This document shows, piece by piece, positions 1-14,318 of a stretch of 64,000 nucleotides of DNA (its first letter is position 1; the number at the start of each line of letters is the position of its first letter). Source of the stretch: Thamnaconus septentrionalis (taxonomy: Eukaryota; Chordata; Actinopteri; Tetraodontiformes; Monacanthidae); NCBI GenBank assembly GCA_009823395.1, contig CM020510.1:4295273-4359272 (forward strand). The letters are read 5' to 3'. The notes under the pieces are model-generated. The model had not been told where the DNA came from. It saw only the letters and a list, made by a program, of their open reading frames with translations, and searched no databases. A program made the position numbers and the translations under genes.

Positions 1-1227
1 ACAGTTTTTTTTTCTTTCTTTCTTTCTTTTTTGCACATCTGGCTTTGTGCGCTGAGGAGCTGCTGCCATGCCAACTTAATCCTCTCAGGCTTACGAAGCC
101 GATCTGCCGCTGGGATCAATTCCATGCCTGTGGGTCGATCAGTTTAGTGACCTCCTTCTCCTGAACCTCCTCACAAAACCCTGGACTCTCCTGTTTTTGA
201 GTTGGACAGAGAACATGTTGTGTAAACTTTAAATCCAAAAACATTAAATAGATATGCAGCGGTTGCATCATAAATCTTTCAAAGCTGATCCGAGGGGGCG
301 GGGCTTATGGAAGGAGCTTGTGGCCTGAGAGTTTTACCTCTGTGCAGTGGTCATTTGAAGGCTGGGGAGGTCACATGACGTCATGCCGTTCACCAATCAA
401 AGGCTAGCGTCGACAATAAGAGCAATTAAAGTGGAGTTTCTGCTGTGCGTCGGGCCGATGCTTGTGACCCGGTGATCTCAGGATTGACGGTGCTGCTAAT
501 CCTCGGAGCGAAGCCGATCTGAAGCCGCTGGCAGAGACGCGATTAGGCTGCGACGTCCAGCGACCCATCGCCGTCATCTCATCATCTCAGTCGTAATAAC
601 TTGTCATTCATGTGATTACAAGATGGTACGAAGAGTCAGGATTGATCCAGAACAGGGGCGCAGCAACAAGTGCAGGGGTCAGAAGATCGCCCCCTGCTGA
701 ACCAGCGAGCTCAGAGCAGGGTTGGGCAAACTCAGAGTCTAGTTTTCTTTTTAGTTTTGTGTTGTGTGTTTGACTAGCTGTTGAAATTTTAGCGCCAAGT
801 GGATGCACTCAACATCCACACTGACCCAAGCACTCTGACATGGACTCGTCTGTCTGCAGCAGTGTTGGAATGAAGTTGGAATAAAGTGCTCAGTCCTTTT
901 TGGACGTGTTTGTGTGACAAAAATCTTTGCAGATTTTGATTTTGGGCTGTTTTTTTTTTTCCCTGTTTCCTCCTGCAGACTAATGAGCGACGCTTCATTA
1001 TGCGCCGCAGCTCAGCTCGGCAGCGCGCCGGCCGTCTGACGATGGAAGCTTTTCTGTGACGGGCTTTGAAAAGGACCAACTGCTTTTGTCTGTGACAGCT
1101 GCCTCGCCGGGCAAAAACAAAGAGAAGAGAAACCCTCAGCCAGCCAATTATTTACTGCGAGCAGAAGGAAAGTCAGCGGCGGCGCGGCGAACGCCACTGG
1201 CTGCTCCGACTCCAGCTGCTCTCCGAG
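1..1227. other. Unassigned left edge, no supported gene
   Basis: No exon with paired splice signals and family similarity is visible. It begins with a T-rich CTTT tract and contains a GC-rich stretch at about 1000-1230 leading into the candidate exon. In human the next gene beyond PCP4 is DSCAM, but no DSCAM exon is recognisable here. Confidence 0.5.
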
Positions 1228-1286
1228 ATGAAGCGTCGGCCGCCCGGAATCCAGGAGATCTTTAGGAAAATGCAGGATGATGGCAG
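1228..1286 (+). CDS. Candidate first coding exon of an unrecognised plus-strand gene
   Basis: An ATG opens 19 codons (MKRRPPGIQEIFRKMQDDG plus two bases), followed by a strong donor, CAG|GTGAGT. The upstream 200 bp is CpG-rich. The peptide looks protein-like but I do not recognise the family. If real, its transcript would run antisense into the PCP4 3' UTR. A chance ORF next to a chance donor is a real possibility. Confidence 0.22.
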
Positions 1287-1529
1287 GTGAGTGCGCGACT
1301 CGGTGGGAGTCGGTCACATGACCAGCCGAGGCGGGAGCAGATTCAGCCGAGCGCCCTGTGAAGAGGCTTCTATTTATAGTGCGTCTGGAGGATACAAGCA
1401 AGTCCCGTAGTGCCCATCAGTGTATGTTTTTTAATATATTGGAGACTTTGAGCCGGCAGCCTTCTGATTTCTGCAGGGTTTTTTTATGTTCAGGCAGGCA
1501 AACAAACGTCAGGTTTCCACACAGAGTAT

Positions 1530-2007
1530 TTTATTTATTCAACATACGACACGATACAGACGTGATCATGCAGGTAAGAAAAAGAAAAGAAAAAAATCAA
1601 GAAAATGACTTCAGGTGAAAAAGCAACAGACCAAAACAAAAACAGCCGCAGGTCTACGGTCAGCTGTTCACTCCGTCTACACACAGGTACAGGTGTGAGT
1701 TATTAGCGGTACAGGTGTGAGGAGTACAAAAAGAAACAACACAAACAAACACAAACACCAGCTGGACTCTACGGTGTGAAATCGTACAGCGGTCGGGTAA
1801 TAAATAACAGCACGTCTTTTATTCATAGGATGATGAGAAGTCACATGATTCTGATGATAAACAGGCTTTTTCCGTCCCCCCCCCCCCTCCCCCCTCCCAC
1901 CGTCCCCACCCCACCAACCGCCCAATCACAAGACCCCCGCATTCCAACCAGGTATGAATTTGTTCACATGCAAACGTCACACGGTCAGCGGCGGCGAGCG
2001 GCGCCCA
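1530..2007 (-). other. pcp4: PCP4 3' UTR
   Basis: The untranslated tail runs leftwards from the stop codon. Two overlapping reverse-strand AATAAA hexamers lie at about 1530-1539, so the transcript probably ends near 1510-1525. It contains a C-rich run around 1875-1905. The end point is inferred from the signal alone. Confidence 0.65.
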
Positions 2008-2138
2008 CTACGACTTGTCGTCGCGCTTCTTCTTCTGGAACTTCCTGAACTGGGACTGGATGGCCACCGCCGCCTTCGCGGTCTCGGGGTCCTCCATGTC
2101 GATGTCAAAGTCCTCGGGGACGTCCGTCTTGGAGGCGT
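2008..2138 (-). CDS. pcp4: PCP4 coding exon 3 with IQ motif and stop
   Basis: The acceptor is TCTCTTTTCACAG. The exon encodes the acidic stretch and the calmodulin-binding IQ motif (AIQSQFRKF), a lysine run, then RDDKS and TAG at 2008-2010. This is the most conserved part of the protein and the anchor for the gene call. Confidence 0.97.
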
Positions 2139-3834
2139 CTGTGAAAAGAGAGAAAATCCAGACGTCTGTATTTTCTCAGAGAACTGGGCATCTATTGTTG
2201 TCTACTTCCAGAAGGTGGCAGTAGAGTAGACAAACTGAAGACTCAGTCTATCTGAAAGCTCTTGTTGTTGTAGGTAGTTTTAATAAGGATGATGGTGTTT
2301 CTGTTTCTCTTCAGATCTAAGGACTTTAATCTCATTAATTGGTATGAAGCGACTCTTTTATTTTGCATTTATCTCAAAGGAAATTGATTTAAAAACAGAT
2401 TGCTGAGATTTCAAGTCTGAATTATTTGTGGATCCATCTTGAAATTCTCCCACCTGAATTATTTTTCATTTGGTCAGAATATCACTGGAGCGATCGGCAT
2501 CCTTTGAGGAGAAAGGGGTGAAGCTCCAGCCAGGGTTTTCAGTTGTGACAGGAACAGGAAGCTGCTGCAAGCTTTTAAGCGATGTCAGCGTGGATGCTGC
2601 AGTTCAGTCAGTTTGATTACAACCAGACAACATTTCTTGCATTTTTTTGTCATTGCTGCCAGATACCAAATATGGAATGTTTGAAATGTGAAGAATTATA
2701 ATAATTATAATAATAATAATAATGAACATGTTTTATTTCGAGCTCCTCCCAGCTGGGAAAAAGTTCTCTTATAACAAAGATGGACGAGCTAACAGTGGGA
2801 CATCAGGGACAAAAGCAGATTACTGTCTTGAAATCTGATATAATCTGAATCCATCGGAGGCAGAAAAATGTCCCACAAAGCCAAACTCAGTCATTACAAT
2901 AAGAGTTGCGAGGTCGGAGGTCGCGCAGGAGGGGGAGGGGCGGCTTGATTCGCAGTCCTTTAATCCGGCGACACTGACCGGCAGTTTAATCCCAGGAATC
3001 AACCGACGTGAGCCGGTTTGAGTAGGATGATAAAGAGTCGGAGGCTTTTATCTGGTTTGATCTGGTGCAGAAGAATGTGGAAAAGTACAGAGGAGCGCTG
3101 GGAACGCCGCAGGGCAGCGTGGGCGGATGTGTGTATCCACCTGTAACCGGACGAGCTGCAGTTTTTAAAAGACGATACGCACGACGTGAGATGAGTGGAA
3201 CATCAGAGGAGGACTGACTCATCGGATCTCTGCCGAGTCTCTCCGACTGACGTTCAGCAATGTGCTCTCCATAATCAGAGGCGTCCTGGGATATCACAGC
3301 CGGGATCCGGAGGACGGCAGTCAGTGATAAACTGCAGCTGAGCTCGTTGTTCAGCCAGGTAGCAGCGGAGTGAGGCGGTCAGGTGACCGCTGCTGCGGTA
3401 CTGCTAGTCCCTCGGGAGGGGGAAGGAGGCGGAGACAAAGACTCAACGCTAAGTGTCGGCTCCAGCCTTGACTGGAATTCCCGCATTAATTGCTATTGAA
3501 TTTTCCGACGTTCCGCTCCTTCCCCGTCCTGCCGGAGCGGAATCCTCCACCGCATCGACGGCGCTCGGATTGGTGCAGCTTCAGTGTCAGGGCATCGTGA
3601 GGGTTCTCTCGGCTTTTCACACGCAGAGAAAAAAGAAAGAGAAAAATAGAAATAACCATGCAAGGGTGCAGGCAGCACGACTGCAGCCAGTCAGCCAGGG
3701 AGCAAACAGGGGGCGCTGTGAGCAGGTTTGGGCCATTTTTATCCAGAGTCTCTACAACTGAAAGACTACTAATGTCAAGAATCATATATCTCAAACCCCC
3801 TGAGGCATGGAAACACTCTGGGTGGGGGTGGAGG

Positions 3835-3915
<81 letters not shown>

Positions 3916-4427
3916 GATCGATACGCAAACATGCATGAAGAAGTGCTCCACTATTGATTCCTGCTGCTGGAGTGAACCTCCTTTTTAGTTTCGCTTTTTT
4001 GTGTGTGCAAGGAAGCGTGTTTGTAACTTACTTGGAGGCGGTCACATGTTTTTTGATTCAAGCTGAAGATAAATAAAGAAAGAACACCTTCCCTCCATCC
4101 CCACACACACACACACACACTGTGGGACGTTCAAAGACCCGCGGTCTCAGCAGCTCGGTGCAGCACTTCAGAGACAAACACACACAAACAGCCGATCTGA
4201 CGGCAGCGGGCCACTTCACCGCCGCTATAATTGAGCGCAGAGAAGCTAATTAAGAAGCTGGTCTAAAATGGGTCGCCTCCATTTTCAGCTCATTAAAAGA
4301 AAAAACAGTTGACTCTGATCTCTGAGGTGAGCTGGTCGGAAATATCGACACCGTCCGTCTGCCGCCTCTTTGGGTTCCACCACTTCTGTTTCTGTTCAGT
4401 AGATGATGATTGTGATGATGGTGATGG

Positions 4428-4459
<32 letters not shown>

Positions 4460-7418
4460 ATGACAATGTTGATGATGAAGATGTTGTTGATGATGATATT
4501 GATGACGATGATGATGATGGTGACAACAATGTTGTTGATGAAGGTGATTATGATGAAGATGATGGTGGTGGTGGTGATGACAATGTTGATGATGATGGTG
4601 GTGACAACAATGTTGTTGATGATGGTGATTATGATGAAGATGATGTCCCTGTTAGCATGCTCTGTTGCTCCAATGTGAGCCGCGATAAGTTGCACGGCTG
4701 CAGATGCTGCAGCTGTGGATGCTTCAGCTGCAGGGCTGGTTTGTGTTGTCAGCAAACATATGTGAGCATATGGCCAAAAAATAATACGTGACATCTGGAG
4801 TGCAAACATGGCACCCAGCTAACTGTGCAGTTACTGGGCTTCATTCTTCCCAGTGGTCACTTGCGGTATTGCACTAAAATGCAGATGATTTCATCACATG
4901 TGGTACTTGCGCCAGTTTGCTGACCACACCCTTTAGGAAGGTGTTGTTTTAGCAGGAGGCAGTAAACAGAGGGCTAAATATGCATAATCTGAATATGTGG
5001 AAAGGTTTTTGGATAATTAATGGTACTGGGCTGCTTCACTGGATAACGAATCCAAAAAAAACTTGAAAGTGCATCTATCTGATGTCATATATGGTTGTTG
5101 TTGTTTGTTTTTTTTTAACATAGCAGCGTGGAAACGTTTAGGATTTTTTTTTTTACCACGAAATCTCATTAGCCAAAACCAAACCACAGCAAAGCGGCAG
5201 AGCAGAAAACCCCTCAGCAGCTATCAGCGCTGCAGCACCTGCAGCAGCTGCTGCGTGCATCATCATACTAACAACAATGACGACAATAACAACACTAATG
5301 GGGACACACATCGTCGCCGCCACTGCGTCCTTGAGCCAGAGAGAGGTTCCCTCTGAGTCGCTGGCGTCTCCCATCAGCATCGAGCGGCACGCCGCAGGCC
5401 CGCTGGGAGAGCTGCATTCATTTCTCTATTTATTTCTTTATTTATTCTTCCTCCATCAAATTAATTGCCAAGGTCAGGCAACAAAGGAGCGCTTTGTGTG
5501 CCTCCTCCTCCCCTCATTGTGCCGATAGAGAGGTACAGAGCCGAGGCGGCGGTGAGGGATGAGCCTCCTGCAGCTCACCTCTCTCTCCCAGCTCGCTGTT
5601 TAAACTAATCGGGACCCCCATTAATTGCCTGCGGTGAATAATGTTCCCGAGCGGTGACTCTGTTTAATGGGGACGATTACTTTTCCTCCCAATAGGAAGC
5701 GTTTTGGCCGGCTGGGCGGCTTCGTCTAATCGCACATAAAGTGGGATTTTAATGTGTTTTTTTTTTTTAATTTTATTTAAACAACATTTAAATGCAGAGT
5801 TTACATTTATTTCCTGGAAAATAAAAAAAAAGCCCTGCTTGCTCAACCTGAGCTGGATAAAATAATTCTCAAATATATGTTATGAATTGTTTATTTTACG
5901 ATAACATCTGGAAAAAACTTTTTAAATAAGAGGGGGGAAATGATGGGAAAATGGCAGCGACAAGTTAATCAAATCAGAGCTGCAGCATCCATGCTGACAT
6001 TAACATTGTTTACAATCCAGCACCTTTAACTTCCTGGAAAAACCCTGGCTGTGGCTCCGCCTCTTTCTCCTTAAACGATCCGGATTGGTCCGCTCAGTTG
6101 AAAACAATTTACGCTGGAGCTTTTCAAGATGGATGTGAGATGAGCTCCAGTGATTCAGCTGCTCACCTGCGTGTCTTTCCAACACCTGACTGTCCTGGGG
6201 GAACTGCAGTGATACCATTTTAACCACTAGGTGTCGTTGTTTTGCGCTGCAGGTGCACCAAAACAAAGTGCCTCCACTGTGACAGCACTGAACCTCAAGG
6301 ATAAACCAGATGTAAAGGGACCATCAGTGGCTTGTGGAAAATCTCCAGTGATGAAGTGAGTCCATTATATTCAAGCCAGAAGATGGCGCTCGCTCTTGGT
6401 ATTTCTGCTGCAAAGTTTGTTTTTCTTGGCATTTAGTGTTAGCGTGTTAGCACCAAGTGTCGTCATTTTGTATGTTACTGACAGAGCGTTGAGCAGGAGA
6501 AGACCACAGACAGGGGGCGCTGTGATGAGCGCGGTGAACTTTGGGAGGACAAGGATCAGAATCACAGCTAAAAATTGAAGTTTGGTCGGATTTGTAGCTG
6601 TTCTGTCGTAAAACTATAAAGTAACGCAAGCCGTCCTGAGCTCCACTAGTTTGCAATCGTCCGAAGCTGTTCGTTCATCTTGGCCTCGGCCTGCTGCTGA
6701 GTCAGGGTTGACGCAACAAATCAACGACGTGATTTACAGGATGGCAGGGGGCGCTCTGCTGCTAGATATTGGTTTCCTCGTGGCAGTCTTTTATTTGCTT
6801 TGCAGCGAAGGCTTTAACGACAGGAAGCTCAGCAGTAAAGATGATTTGTGACGTGCCGGGTGCATCGAGCTGGACTTAATTTCCCCCAGGACGGATCCTG
6901 GGCCCGGCCGGGGATCTGCTGCGCCCACTCGGCTCCCGGCTGCATCTTCAGAGTCCTTGCAGCTAAACCACAGGTCACATGACCGGAGGCCAGGCGTCTT
7001 CAGACTCTGCTCTCCAGAACACATGACATTTAGCCCTGTGTTTGCAGCCTCCTGCTAAAAGTTATGCTTTTTTGGACATTCCAAATGTTTGGAGGGCAGG
7101 GGGAAGAGGAGGGGCCAACACCGAGCGGGGGGGGGCTTAGTGACATCGCACAGGCTGACTGTTGTCAGGACGTCATTTCTCCTCGTTTTCTTATTCAGTC
7201 ATGGTTAGAAATACCCTGCCTAGAGACTGGCCTGGAGAGGTGATGGTTCCCTTTGTGACATCACAAAGGTCTGAACGGAAGTTCTTTTTTTTCGAACCCA
7301 CTTTACACTGGACCATGACATGCGAGCTAACTGGGAAGTGAAGTGTGTCGTGCGAGCGACGACACCCTGCCTGCCACTTCCTGCTGGACGGGGATGAGAG
7401 CTGACCTGCAGGACTTCC

Positions 7419-7481
<63 letters not shown>

Positions 7482-10400
7482 ACTGATGGCGGCCGTCCTC
7501 CAGGGGCTGTTCGCCGCCGCCAGTCATGTGAGACTCAGCAGACGGTGGTCGGAGCCTTGGTCCTGTCCTTCTCTGAGCTGCCTTCTCACCAAAAACACCA
7601 CGTTGTGCTTCTGTCAACTATGTGATTGTTTGTTTGTTTACCTTGTGCCCCAGATATCTTGTTGTTGCCAGCAGCTGCTCCGGATCCTTGTCTCTGCAAC
7701 ACAAAAACAGCAACACAGCACTTAATATCAGGTCGTTTTGTGTCTTTATTGAAACTTGACATTTTCTCTGTGGATTTAGATATTTCAGTTATGACCGTTT
7801 GCCAGAACCTGACCAGCAAATCGCAGCAAATATCAGCCAATGGAGGCTGAGGATTTGTTCTTTGAATGAAAATGATTGTATGTTTTAAAGACGGCACTGC
7901 GAGGCAGCATCTGTTGCCGTCATCAAGTGCAAATCGTCCTTGTTGAACTGGAGGACGAAGACAAAGTTCTGGGCCCCTCAACGCCGCCGTCCCAGTTGCC
8001 CCAAAGAATCTGTGTTGTGGCTGTTGACCAACTGGAACCCAGTTCCAAAACTGTCAGTGAGTCTTTCACCAGTCAAAGCACACCAACATGAGGCCCAGGT
8101 CGAAATACATTAATGAGTGCAGCAGAATTGACCGCAACAGGAAATTCTTTCCCACAATCCCCTGCTGCTAAAGCGCCTCGTGGCGCCTCTTCTCGACCTT
8201 TTCTGACACGTTGTGACATTGTCGTCGCTGCTGCCACACGCAGCCACCGAATCTGCTCGCACGTTCTCAGCATGTTGCCCCGGCGGATAATTTTTTCATG
8301 CTGGTTCCACATGAGGGCGCCCCGCGGGCCGAGAGCACCGCCGAGGCGAAACTGGCCTGGGGACCATACTGAGGATGAGCAGGAGTGAAGTGGCGCCCGC
8401 GGTGCCGCTGCAGAGGTCAGAAAAACGAGGCTTCGCACTGATGGAAAAACCCGCCGCCTGTCTTACAGTCACTTGCTCTTTTTTTGCGATAAAAATCCAG
8501 GAAACTGCAGAGTTGTTATATAAGCTGTCCGACGCATCTTGGAGTGTGTTTTGAAGTAGCTACAAGCAAACAGGTTACCACAGAAGGGGCTGGTGCAAAA
8601 AAAAATATTTTTCACTCAATAAATTAAATCAGTCAGTCAATGTCTTGAGGAAATAGATTTTACTTATTTATGACCGATTTGAATTTATCAGAAAAAGAGA
8701 GGAGGGCAGAAAAAAAAAGTTCCACTAATTTCACTGCATCTGACTGTAAAGAAAGAAGAAAGAAGAAAGAAAGAACAAACAGCTGGACAAAGTCGTTCTG
8801 CGCTCATGTCCCCGTTTAGTTTCGCTCCAAATCACAAGATACAAGCTGCAAAAACTGGGCAGGTGGATTAAATATGGATGGATTCCGGATCATGAATAAT
8901 AAAAAGGAGCAGAGCTTAAAAACTGTTCGTCATTAAGGAGACGCATATTTAAGATGATTTGCCGTCTATATTTATATTTTGTTAAATCAGACAAGACGGG
9001 CAGCACTCTGTTTCCCAGCCCGAGCAGGAAGAAACGGCCTCCGTCTCAGTGAGCAGATTAGGCTCAACAAAGACTGCAGGAGCCAAAATACACAGCTGAT
9101 GATTATAGGCACAAGCAGAAGGGGGGAAAAATTAAAACGGGAGCGAGGCTGCGACTGGGAACGATTACAAAGGGGGGGGGGGGGGGGAGGGAAGAGGCGC
9201 TTGGATGGATTTTACCCCGAGGATGAAAATCTGTGGTTCACAGCAGGTGAGTAGAGGAGAGGAGAGTCTCTGCACTGCAAACACTGAGTACGAGTTCTTC
9301 ACGTGACTCCAGTGAGACGCTTATTCACAGTTTTTCTGGTCCCAACAATTTTCGCACGTAATTTTTTTTTTTTTCAGAAAGGCGTGGAGAGGATTCGCTG
9401 ATCGACAAAACGTCCAATGTTTTCGCGCGGCCATAAAAGTCTTGACAGCGATGAGCCGATTAGCCCCGCCCACCAGCCACCGCCCCCCCGGCCTGCTAGC
9501 AATGTAACGATCATGGCGACACTTTCTAATTGATCCGACCTCAGCCGGGGCGGACGCCTCCTCGGTGGCCCATCTGTCTTGCCCGTCGCAGCCCAGAGTG
9601 CAGGTGCACGCCGACTGGACGGGGAGTGGGCGGGGCTTAGAAAACTCTGCTGCCTCGGTGGGAAACCGTCGCAGCAAACAAACAAACCGTAGAGGGGGTA
9701 AAAAGGAATCGGTCGTGAGCAGATGAAATTGATGTTTCTAATAACTGCTTTTGACGTTTTTATCATTTCCGTCTGAGAGCTGCGCACGCCGCGTCCCGGC
9801 GCCATCCATCAGCGTCACTTGGACCCTCGACGGTGTGGGTCTCTGTCGCAGCGCCGCTCTGCTCACCGTCAACCCGCAGTTTATTGCCAGGAAACTACTC
9901 GGATGGTATTTGTTTCTCTTTTTTCATGTGCACGTCCTGGGTGGGAGACGTGATGATGATGATGATGATGATGAAAGGTGGGTTTTTATTCCTGGCAAGA
10001 AAGGAATGAGGAGGAGCTGAAAGAGGAGGAGGGGGAGGGGGAGGAGGAAGTGGTGGAGCAGAGCGGCATCGATTCTTTCCCCCTGCAGTGGAGATGTACT
10101 TATGCAGTCACAGCCATCGCTGAAGATTAATGACCAGAGTCTAACATCTCGACCCGCCGTCCTGCCCGGGCTGGAGACCCTCCTGACGAGCAGTGAAGGC
10201 TGAGGACCACGAACCATGGAGGAGGAGAGGGAAGAGGAGGAAGAGGAAGTCATCATCAGATCAGTTTGACCATTTTGCACAGGAAAATTTCCCAAATCCA
10301 GAGGATTTTATTTCACATTTCCAGCTGCAAAAAAAGTCCCTGAGCGTCTTCAGCGCCGTTTTCTGTTCTTCTTCTTCTACTGCAAAATCTCCATCCAGCT

Positions 10401-12749
10401 CGGCTTAAACTGCCGCTCCTGCAGCATCAGCGCTAATCTCATTAGCTGCAAAAGCAGCTCGGCTATCGCTTCTTTTTTGTTCTTCTTCTTCTTCTGTGGT
10501 TTGTCATGGCGGCTCTGCTCTCTCTTCCTGCTGCTCACTCGCTGCGTGTCAGTTGTTGGCGGTTCACGTGCTAATATGCTAATATCCCAACATGCACTGC
10601 ATCTGCCCGGCCTCCAGAGGCAGCAGCCCCAGAAACGGGCGTACAGCAGATGAGAAGTGAAATTGTTCCAACTTGTTCCCATTGTGGGTTGTTGTTGTTG
10701 TTGTTGTTGCTGCGGTCGAGGCGGATGTGCGATTAAAAGCTGCAACAAACACACAGGTGGCGTGACATCTGTGGCTGGAGGGAGGTAAGGGGAGGGGCAG
10801 GGAGGCGGAGTTTGCATCCTCCAGCGCCTCTCCACCAAACTTTTCACATCACTTTCCCGACTCGCCCGGAGGTTCTTCCCCTCCATTTGTTGGTGTCAGG
10901 AGGGTTTGGCCGCTTTAATAGGCACGTCGAGGAGGCGACGTGTCCTCCTTTCTGAGCTGCGCTCGCTGCATTATTAATCCGGCGCTTTCAATGAATTTCA
11001 AACAGCGGGCGAAGTGCTTTCATGTCAGGGGATGGAGGAGGAGAAGGAGGAGAAACGGGAGGAAGAGGAGGAGGAGGAGGTGGTAGGGGGGCTGGTGGAG
11101 AAGCTTCTTTTGAGTTCTTTTGCCAGTTTTGATAAGAAAGGTTTTGGTTTGTGGCCAGTTTGGAAGCAAATCGCCATTAAATTCAAAGGAAATACTTTGA
11201 CATGTGGCAACCAGGAAGCAGGAGTTGCTCACTTCCTGTTTGACAGTCGGGGGTGCTGCTGCCTCGCCGAGGCGCTGACACCATCAGCTTCCTGTTCTGG
11301 TTGGCTCTAAATTCAAGAGCCGACCAGGTGACTTTCTCGCTCAGCTTTCCCGAGCAGGAGGCTTCTTGCTGTTCGTTCCTGCAGATTTAATAATGCCACG
11401 GCACCGCATCCGGGTTTAATATTGCATGGCGTGCGGCGGCGGCGGCGGCGGCGAGCTCGTGCATCATTGAAGCGTCTCGACAGAGCCGACGGCAGGAGCT
11501 CCCGCCGCCACCGCTTGTAAAACAGCCAAACTTCTGTCTTATTTAGGCCTGATGAGCTCGAAAGCTGAGAATTACTTCCTATTGATTATCACTTCCTGTG
11601 ACTGGATGAAGCAACCCCGCCTCCCCCACCCCTCCCACCACCACCACCACGCCCTTGAAGCAGTCAAGTTGGCAGCAGATGGGAAATCAATGGGTGAATT
11701 AGTTTCGCTGTTAACCCATTAATACGAGGTTTTTCCACCACTGGCTTTTTCCAATCACAGCCAGGGATCTTTGAGTTTTACAGATAATTAATCAGGGGGA
11801 AATCAATTACCTGGACAAAAAAACTAAACTGAACTTTATAATTATTTGAGTTTTTGATCCTGAAAAAAGAATCAAAAGCATTCTCAGAGATCACAGCAGA
11901 TCTACCTCTGGTCTTTTTGGCTCAGGATTCTGTTTATAGAAACTAAATCTTGCTGATTTCCGGGATAAAGTGCCTTAAAGCAGGAACCAGGAGAATCTGC
12001 AGTCACTACGCTTGTTTCTGCAGCAGGAGCAAGAACCTAAATGCTTTGGTTTGTTTAGTTTTTCTGACTTTTTGGACTCTCAGCTCTCGCAACTCTCGGC
12101 TCTCCAACTCCGAGTTGATGTCCAACCGCTGCAGGGAGATGTTAGCTCCTGCTGGAGCACAAAGGTTCTCTGGAACTGGAGAAAAAGTACCTTGAAGCAT
12201 GAAACTAAAATATCTGGGTTTGAGAATTTTCACCGGTTTTTTCTCACATGAGCAGGACAAGAGTCATCTGAGAACCTTCTTATGAACGTGGAACCACAGA
12301 ACTAAGATCAAAGATCTCAGTCCGCTAGATTCTCGCAGCCCAGGACGTCCGGAATAATTTCTGCGGTGTCGAAAAAGCAGGTCATGTGTTGATGAGGTTG
12401 TTTTGTTTACGGCGGCTCAGTTGAGCGAGGAGATTTTTGGAGCAGCGACGGGAGAAACAGGAACCGTCGGTTCCCGGTGCGAAGCCGGAAAACCACCGGG
12501 GCAAAAAAGGCCCGTCCGTATCGGAAAACACGCAGGGCACCTGCGGACACACGAGGACACAAACGGGGGCACTTGGGACGCCACGCCAGGGAACCAATCA
12601 GGCGAAAGACGGAAAAAAGCCACAGTGATTACACCTTGTTGACGGGGTGAGAGATTCATAATGCAGCTCTCATTAATCATTAACAGTCTCTGCAGGGACA
12701 CAGGGTCAACAAGCAGTGTGTGTATGTGGATGTGAGCGTCTGAGTGGAG

Positions 12750-12780
<31 letters not shown>

Positions 12781-12866
12781 GCGGCAGCGTACAGCCGGGA
12801 AACTCCACAACGGCTTCATCACAATTTGTACCTCCAGGCTCTCAATGTGGAGACTTCAAGAGGAAA

Positions 12867-12901
<35 letters not shown>

Positions 12902-13031
12902 GTACACACAGCCGGGTGAGTGGAGCAGAATAACAGCAGACTCAGTGTGGTCGTGTACTGTAAGCATAGCTGCAAATCAGAGAAACATAAATATGTTTTC
13001 GTTTTATCTATGATTGGATGAACACGGGGGG

Positions 13032-13067
<36 letters not shown>

Positions 13068-14153
13068 TTTGCAGGGGGAGGGGGACCTCCACTGTTGACG
13101 TCCCCTCTCTTCCAGCCCATCTCACTTATCTGCCTTTGCTGCCGTTTCCACTCTGCCCACTTTGGTCGTGTTTTGTTTGCGTCTATTTTTAGTCGCCGGA
13201 AGATTAAAAATGGCTCTGAATTTCCGTTTGAAGCCAATTCCTCTGTTTCCCCGAGAAGCACTGAAGCCGGCAGTGGTGCTGCGCAACAGAAGAGCCTCAG
13301 AGACTTCCGGCTGAGTTTAAAGAAAAATAAATTCACGGCAGCCGTGAAGTGGGATAAAAAAACGTCGGCCTTACATTTAATGTGACGCTGTCACGTTTCA
13401 AGTAGGATTCATTTGTACGAGAAATCGACTTTAATACTTAGCCTAGCTTAGCCCGCGCGACGCTCAAGTCTGAAAAGATTGCAAACAGTCGTTGAGCCTG
13501 CTATGATTCCATTATGTTTGGCTGAGATGACGTGATTGGAGGAGAAACCAACCGCTTTTCTTTGGCTGGAAGTCATTGCTGCGTGCTATCATCAGTTCCA
13601 GCCAGTTCCTGCTACTTCCTTAGTGTGCGGATCATGCAGGTCATTTAGCAGGCATCTTTCAGATAAACTTTAAGTCACCCATCATTATTCTAAATCAATA
13701 TTCAATTCACATTTTCAACTGGGAAATGAATCGCAACTGGGCAGAGTTTGAATAAACCACACCAATTACATCTGTGAGCCAATCAGGCTTCTTCGCTGCC
13801 TCCTGGTGGGAGGGGCCGTACCCGCTACCTTGTGATTGGCCGCGGTGTTTTTATCTTAAACTCAGCCAGGAGTCGAGAGAAAATCCTTTGGTGGCCGATT
13901 TTTAATCCTCCGAGCGGCTGAAAGCGACTCAGACTCGGACCTTTTCAGGACGGATCAGTGAAAAATTGAGCCTTGAAATGGATCCGGTCGTGTTTTCAAA
14001 ATCATAATAACATGTTAATATTTTTCATTCAAACCCGGCTGACGTTTGGGGATTAGCGGTAATGTGTTTTGCGGCGTTACGGCTACGTTTGTGGCTCGGC
14101 TGCTGCTCGCCGACAACGACGGCGCCGTTCCAGTGAAAGCCTGCATAGTGAAG

Positions 14154-14201
<48 letters not shown>

Positions 14202-14275
14202 ATCCCGTGACCTCGCTCTCCATCTGCCTCCTCAGCTCTTCAGAAATCAGCCTGCTCATCCTCCCTGTGCAGGCG

Positions 14276-14318
<43 letters not shown>

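Larger units (their letters stand above)
2139..7641. other. PCP4 intron 2
   Basis: It holds a GA array (3839-3914), a GAT/GGT compound array (4396-4655), a TG array (7423-7480), two copies of the dispersed GGAGCTTTTCAAGATGGAT repeat and several CTCF-like GGGGGCGC cores (about 3708, 6513 and 6748). The AT-rich 5400-5700 stretch with repeated ATTAATTGC is a candidate conserved noncoding element. No further exon is supported. Confidence 0.6.

Noticed and set aside
3486..3957. 148-aa Ser-Leu and 99-aa Arg-Glu frames
   Set aside because: Generated by the GA array, with no splice support.
4309..4809. 160-aa Asp-rich frame and its 137-aa Ile-rich opposite
   Set aside because: Product of the GAT/GGT array; no stops arise simply because the repeat lacks them. 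No domain and no conserved flank.
7423..7625. Cys-Val and Thr-His rich frames over CA/GT arrays here and at 14.2, 22.5, 27.2 and 41.5 kb
   Set aside because: They are direct translations of dinucleotide repeats, open in several frames at once, with no splice or family support.
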